64,000 nucleotides of DNA, taken from Syngnathus acus. Taxonomy: Eukaryota > Chordata > Actinopteri > Syngnathiformes > Syngnathidae. A program made the position numbers and the translations under genes. The stretch's first letter is position 1; every line of letters begins with the position of its first letter. Where the stretch lies: positions 1,237,967 through 1,301,966 of the forward strand of contig NC_051091.1 of assembly GCF_901709675.1 (NCBI RefSeq), in the 5' to 3' direction. Shown in pieces: positions 58,701 to 64,000 of the stretch. The notes beneath the pieces were generated by a model that saw only the letters and a program-made list of their open reading frames with translations, ran no database searches and had not been told where the DNA came from.

Positions 58701-61129
58701 ATCTAAATCTGTCATCTCTCTTAAATGAGCAAGATATTAAAAAATAATAATAATCAAATGTAAAGCTGGTAGCAGTGGTGGACAAATTCTCTTTTTAACA
58801 GTCAAAGATGTATTTTAACTGGTCTGGCAGTGAATGAGTTAAAGGGGACCACTCAACATGAGCGCGACTAAATTGGGCAGCAACGGCAGCGGAGAATTGA
58901 ACACATCCTCGGGAGCTTTTCATGTTCTTTTCTGCTTTGGCTTCTAGCCCACAATAAGGAAGAATCCTTTGTGCACAGGAGAGAGCGCCATCACCTGAGA
59001 TTGAGTTTGACAACTTGGAAACGTTTGTGATGGATCCGGCGCCTCAAGGCGTGACCGTCAAATGCAGAGTGACTCGAGACCAGCGGGGGATGGATAAGAG
59101 CATGTACCCTCTCTACTACCTTCATCTTGACAATGACAAGAAGGTCTGTTGGAGTATTGATACCTACGTATATTCAAGCCATATTAGCGAAAGGTTTATC
59201 GCCAGTAGCGTACATATGATTCTGTAAGAATCACAAGATGGCAGCAAAGCACTCATTTTGTCAAAATGAAGCTCCTCAACTCAGTTTTTCCTCATAACAT
59301 TGTAACTTTGTTTTTTTACCTGTATCCCTCCAAAGAAAAAGAATGATCGCAAACATTTTGTACACATCATAATTCTATTTATTTCGAGAAAACAAGTCCT
59401 GAAACGTAAAAAGAATGTATGCAAGTTTTTGAATCGGTAAAATTGGATTATATTACTTGTAGTTGACATTTCCTTGTAGACGTTTCTGTTGGCTGGCAGG
59501 AAGAGAAAGAAAAGCGCAACCTCCAATTATCTCATCTCCATTGACGCCACCGATTTGTCAAGAGGTGGTGATAACTTCATAGGAAAGCTGAGGTACCAAG
59601 GCTGAATTTACTCTGCAGTAGCCCAATCCTTTGAAACAACATAGCTACTAATAACCTCTGGCAACAAAAGTGAGAAAATGGTGCTCAAAGTATCAATATT
59701 TGGAATTGTTGAGCTTCTCAGGTTGCCACTGGATTCTTCTATCCTGCAGTACAAATCCAGCACAAAATCCTGATTCATTGATTCAATCTGTATTTTTTTT
59801 TTTCACTTGTTTTCCAGGTCAAATTTAATGGGTACCAAGTTTACTGTCTTTGACAATGCTTTGAATCCAGAAAGAGCCCTTCCGGACTTGTCTAACGCAC
59901 GACAGGAGTTAGCGGCCATCATCTACGTAAGTCACGGCAAATTTTCCAAAAAGCTCCACATTCTGTCATGCTGAAATTCCAATCTCTACTCACGTAAATC
60001 AGGAGACAAATGTTTTGGGGATGAAAGGGCCCAGAAGGATGTCGGTCATCATTCCAGGCATGGACAAAGACAATGAGCGGGTGCCTCTCCGACCCAGAAA
60101 CGTGAGTGTGAGCTGCATATTGACTAGTTCTAGCAAAAGACTAGACGTGTTTTGTACGCCGTGAACAAAGCCATCAATAAAGGCGGGTCCTCTCAGGCGT
60201 TGGCGGTACTGTAATGATCAATAGACTCCCCAAGATGGCACCTAAGCAATACTGTTATCAGTGACTAGGCAGAAATGTGAACTTGCCAATCTCACTGTTA
60301 TTCAATTAGTGGCCCGCGGGTCACATGCGGCCCGGAGTGACCTTACCTTCGGTCCAGCCTACCTGGATTGCATTGCATTGCATTCAAAAGATGCAGAGGG
60401 TATCTCGGGTCACCAGATTTAAAAAAAACTCTATAGTGTTTGATTTCGTGTAGCCTACCCACATTAAAAACAGGAGTGGTGGCTAAATAGCAGGTGTATG
60501 GCCTGGCTACATAATTTAACATTTCTGACCAACTGAATTTGTAATTGAATAGTACATCAAATCCATTTTCTCTATTAAAATTCATTCGTGTGGAATTTGT
60601 CCCATTTAGTTAGTCGGGGGACTTGTTGGTAAGAGTGGAAAAGAACAAAACAAGCCACCCTTGGCTAATGATGTACGTATGATTCCACGAATTTTCTCAG
60701 GACTATGACGGCCTGTTGATACGACACCAGAATAGAAGGATGGAGAATTTGATTCAGCTTCACAATAAGACGCCTGTGTGGAACGAGGAGTCGGCATCAC
60801 ATGTGCTCAACTTCAACGGCAGGGTCACTCAGGCTTCCATCAAAAACTTCCAGATTGTCCACAGCAAAGATTGTGAGTCCAATCGGGCTACAAAAATGGT
60901 TATTAAAATCGCTACCCCTGTAGCAATTGACCACTTCCATTTCAAATCGTGCCCACCGCCTCGACCTAACTTTGAATGTGTATCTTGTCTTTCAGTGGAC
61001 TACATTGTGATGCAGTTTGGCCGAATAGCCGACGACATTTTCACACTGGACTACAAGTACCCCATGTGCGCAGTGCAGGCCTTTGCCATTGCGCTATCGA
61101 GCTTCGATGGGAAAATCGCCTGTGAATGA
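55741..61129 (+). CDS. tulp1: Tubby-like protein 1, 5' end missing (12 exons traced)
   Basis: Phosphoinositide-binding tubby protein; TULP1 acts in photoreceptor protein traffic to the outer segment. Exons: 55741-55882, 55967-56068, 56133-56267, 57976-58095, 58221-58370, 58428-58510, 58979-59143, 59480-59592, 59818-59926, 60003-60101, 60701-60872, 60996-61129; 507 residues in one frame. The N-half is Lys/Glu/Asp-rich. ERAPSPE begins exon 7 as in human TULP1. The tubby barrel follows with [27 protein letters not shown] (FTVFDN favours TULP1 over TUB/TULP3), [40 protein letters not shown], and the universal end [14 protein letters not shown]. The first listed exon starts after an in-frame TAA at an unusual acceptor (ttaaaag), so its start is uncertain and upstream exons with the ATG remain unfound. 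Exon 8 starts Thr where relatives have Val. Confidence 0.88.
56484..56570. repeat. Half copy of a fish MITE-like repeat in a tulp1 intron
   Basis: Reads ggggtcaccaagtccggtcc, tcaagggcacc, then ctgttttaggtgcagccttactacaacacacctg in pieces, the typical left half of the teleost element whose other half appears at 52360-52495. Confidence 0.5.
60300..60420. repeat. Transposon-derived repeat fragment in a tulp1 intron
   Basis: The words gtggcccgcgggtcacatgc and ggcccggagtgacc belong to a widespread fish repeat ('tggcccgcgggccacatccggcccg'). Family not determined. Confidence 0.4.
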
Positions 61130-61878
61130 GTTCCCTCAGAGGGTTCCGTGCGATTTCAAACCAAGCCAGGCCTTTGGATACACTGTCAAAATGGATGCCC
61201 CCCAAAAACTGATAATAAAAAAATCAACTGGAATATGTCGAATAGTACAAATATTCCCATCCCGTAAAAATCTAAATTTGAAGCTACAGTGTATATAAAA
61301 AGTCGACACACCCCTGTTCTAATGCCAGGATAATCCTACTAAAAGATTAGAATTTAATTGGAGGTGAAGAAAAGGCACTTCAAAAGTTGGTAGGTGACAT
61401 CCCATTGACAAGAGGGTGTGCACACTTGTGCAACCACATTATCCGAGATACTTTTTCCTTTTCCTTTTGAAACTAACCAAGTACGTAGATATCCAAACTG
61501 TAATCAAGGTTTGTTTATATTTCTTTCGATTGTTTTTCTTTGACTTCCTTCCTTCTTTGGGTATAGATGTTGGCGTCTGACTGAACAAAGTATTTTCTGG
61601 CATTTCGAAGTATTCGATGACAGTCTTTCCCAAATGGTGAGACAAGGCGCTTATTTTATATTGGAAAACTCTCACACCATACCTCCAAACAGCTTAAACT
61701 AACGACAATCTCATCTCCATTTATACTCAAAAATAGACTCTGTGTGAAATCTGTTTCTGTCACTATACATCGCTAGTATAGAAGATGAAAGAAACACTTT
61801 TTGTAAGAATCAACTTTGTTCCTTTTAAATGAAATTGGCACAGTGATTTGGAATCACCACTCCATGAAAATGTTATGT

Positions 61879-61884
61879 AATAAA
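61879..61884 (+). terminator. tulp1 poly(A) signal
   Basis: AATAAA about 750 bases after the tulp1 stop codon, followed by a T-rich stretch. Confidence 0.55.
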
Positions 61885-63759
61885 GTATGACAAATCAATA
61901 TTCTCCACTTGCGTCACATGTACAGTTTTATCAGTGTTGCCATGACGATAATGACTTTAAATGGGGATGAGCACACCCAAACAAGGAGCACTCCTTCACT
62001 GGGGCCATGCCCAGCAGGCTTTGTTGATGTGTTAGATTTAGTATATTAAGTTTTACAGCTTTCTTTTGAGTAAAGCCGGCGGCTTCCAGTTGATCTGACA
62101 GGTTTGAGTTGCCCCAAAGCTGTGCTTCCAATGAAAAACCTGTTTGAGGTGACAGCTCTGAGAGATAGAGGTGTGAATTCTGCCTCAACCTGCTCAGGCA
62201 GTTGTCTAAACTCGCAGGTAAAATGTAGGCTTAAAGCTGGCGCCCTTTCTGGATGGACACTCGCAAAAGGACACTCACTCTGACTTCAAGCAACAAACAT
62301 TTCCCTCTTTTAGAAGTTCATCAGGTCATCTATACTTCTTTTTTTTTTTTTTACTCCAGACTGTGAGCAAATGATTCCTTCAGAAATGCTTGCAACTATG
62401 GAGCTTTTGCCTATCCAGGTGTATCATGGTCAGCCGAAATCACAAACACGCTAAACTAGAGCTTGACAATTATGATGCTTCTGTCTGTCACCAAATTGTC
62501 AGCTACGTTGGGGGAATCAGCCAGTCAACCAAAATAGGGCCCATTGAGTTGAAATCATTTCACTTCAAAACCAAAATAAATTCAAGGTTGCCTGTTATTA
62601 TTATTTTGCTTTTTAACAAGTAGCCTCTCAATGCACTTCTATCTTTCCGCATTAAAATGAATGGAAATGCCCTTAAAGCGTTCAATGCCCCATAAAACTA
62701 CATAATATAATATAATCATATGTGAATTTTGTTGAGAAAAATGACATTCTATAGTCCTGTTTGTCATGATGAAATATCAGGATGAAATAATTAATATATT
62801 TTAAAGATAGTTTATGCAGCATGATTTTGTGAATACCACTGGTCCGCACACTTTGGCCACCAGATGGAAATATAATGCAAATTCGTGTACATGCGAACAC
62901 AAACACACTCACACACACACACACACACACGCACGCACGCACGTAAGCACACACACACGCACACAATCAAATAATCAAAAACATGAATCAATATTTTTGT
63001 CTAAATAAACTCAAAAGTTGTGTCACTTGCAAGTATTATTGAATCATTTGAACAGCTACAGTTCCATTTTGTCTTAGAAAAAACCTCACGAGGAATGCAT
63101 CCTGATGTAGATATGGCAGAGATCTTACTGAACAGAGTGGACATTTGAAGATAATGTCACCATTTAATGAGCACATTGTGGACCTTCATTTAATACCGTG
63201 GATGATTTACAAGCTGACTGTGCACTGTTTAACAAAGATATCCTTCATTTTTCCACTTTTCTTGTTTTGTTTTTACTTGTGATCAATATTTCATGATGAC
63301 AGAGTGGACAAGTTACGTTTCTTGAAAATGACAAACAATGACATTTTTTTGCAATCCACTATCCATTCTTTCAGCCTCCATTGAAGAAAGGAAAAATGCT
63401 GGTCATAATGTCACTGAAAACATCACACAGTTTCTTAATGTGGCACTTACCCCATAATGACACGGTGGAGACGCATGCAAAGCGTTCAATGATTATGAAA
63501 ATAGAATATACCAAATATGGTGGGAATGACTTTTTTTTTTAAACCAAATAACGTGTTGACAAAAAAAACAAAAACATTTCTTTTTGATTTAGTATGTAAC
63601 CACTTATTATACACACTGTAGTTAGCAGAGCAGTGTGTGGTACATTCCAAAATTACAAACATTCATCCATCAATGGGGTAAAAATAAAAAATAGAATGAA
63701 GGAAATATTTGTAACCATTTTACTGGTATGTGTTTGGCCCCTCATAGGTAGGCAGACTA
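61885..63759. other. Intergenic region downstream of tulp1
   Basis: AT-rich, no protein-like ORF. CA/CG microsatellite at 62899-62959. Nothing else recognised. Confidence 0.55.
62899..62959. repeat. CA/CGCA microsatellite
   Basis: CA units followed by GCAC units, then further CA units. Confidence 0.85.
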
Positions 63760-63870
63760 ACGAGGTTACCTCAGAATCAGCCGCGCGCAAACGCGCTCGA
63801 GTCCCGCCCCAAAGTTTGTTGATTGACGCTCACCAATGGCTCTTCTGCGGACGTCTTTTTTTCCGTCTCT

Positions 63871-63905
<35 letters not shown>

Positions 63906-63960
63906 TCCCTCCCCCCTTCGCCTTCCAGTGTAGTGCGTTGATTTCATACCAAAGTCATAC
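63760..63960 (+). promoter_or_regulatory. CpG-rich promoter-like block at the right edge
   Basis: After 2 kb of AT-rich DNA the sequence turns CpG-rich: a GC box (cccgcccc, about 63803-63810), a CRE-like tgacgctca followed by ccaatgg (CCAAT box, about 63823-63839), then a CT tract and a CG run (63866-63906). This arrangement suggests a promoter whose gene lies beyond the window, probably on +. No ORF is attached. Confidence 0.45.
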
Positions 63961-64000
63961 TTAACATTCCACTTATACTGTCAAACCTCCGGAGAAAATA

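Overview
The window is vertebrate genomic DNA, almost certainly from a teleost fish. The evidence is intronless Kv1 potassium-channel genes, compact GT-AG split genes, long CA/CT microsatellites, fish-type interspersed repeats, and a let-7 copy with the mature sequence that I recall as zebrafish let-7e. I cannot name the species.

Left part (about 1-27 kb, + strand): three shaker-type channel genes in tandem, kcna3 (3708-5225), kcna2 (12464-13960) and kcna10 (24659-26592). As I recall the human KCNA3-KCNA2-KCNA10 cluster on 1p13, order and relative orientation are the same. kcna3 and kcna2 each have a single coding exon. kcna10 has a six-base first coding exon (Met-Glu) spliced to the main exon, and its start codon is overlapped by an upstream ORF. 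The spaces between them (6-11 kb) show no convincing protein gene. They hold microsatellites, decayed repeats and probable 5' UTR exons.

Middle part (about 30-45.5 kb): a BCL2L14 (Bcl-G)-like gene on + (31308-33677, five coding exons); then, all on the minus strand, the ribosomal stalk gene rplp2 (four coding exons plus a non-coding first exon), a small single-pass membrane protein I do not recognise (38578-38922), two tandem adenosine-receptor genes (adora3 and an adora3-like paralogue, two coding exons each with the intron at the same position), and two let-7 hairpins (let-7a type and fish let-7e type) about 0.9-1.2 kb upstream of the second receptor. A broken L2-type LINE reverse-transcriptase fragment lies in the adora3 intron.

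Right part (45.5-64 kb): mostly non-coding with large CT and CA tracts, a tandem triplication of a LINE-like 3' tail, and one possible orphan coding exon (49277-49592). Then comes a tubby-like gene best matched by tulp1 (12 exons traced from 55741 to 61129; the 5' exons are not found). A CpG-rich stretch with CCAAT and GC boxes at the right edge looks like the promoter of a gene outside the window.

No bacterial-type system, CRISPR array or intact mobile element is present. The less obvious items are the let-7 pair beside the adenosine receptors, the kcna10 start arrangement and its S4 substitution, a regular E-box palindrome upstream of kcna3, and the modular Lys-rich exons of tulp1.
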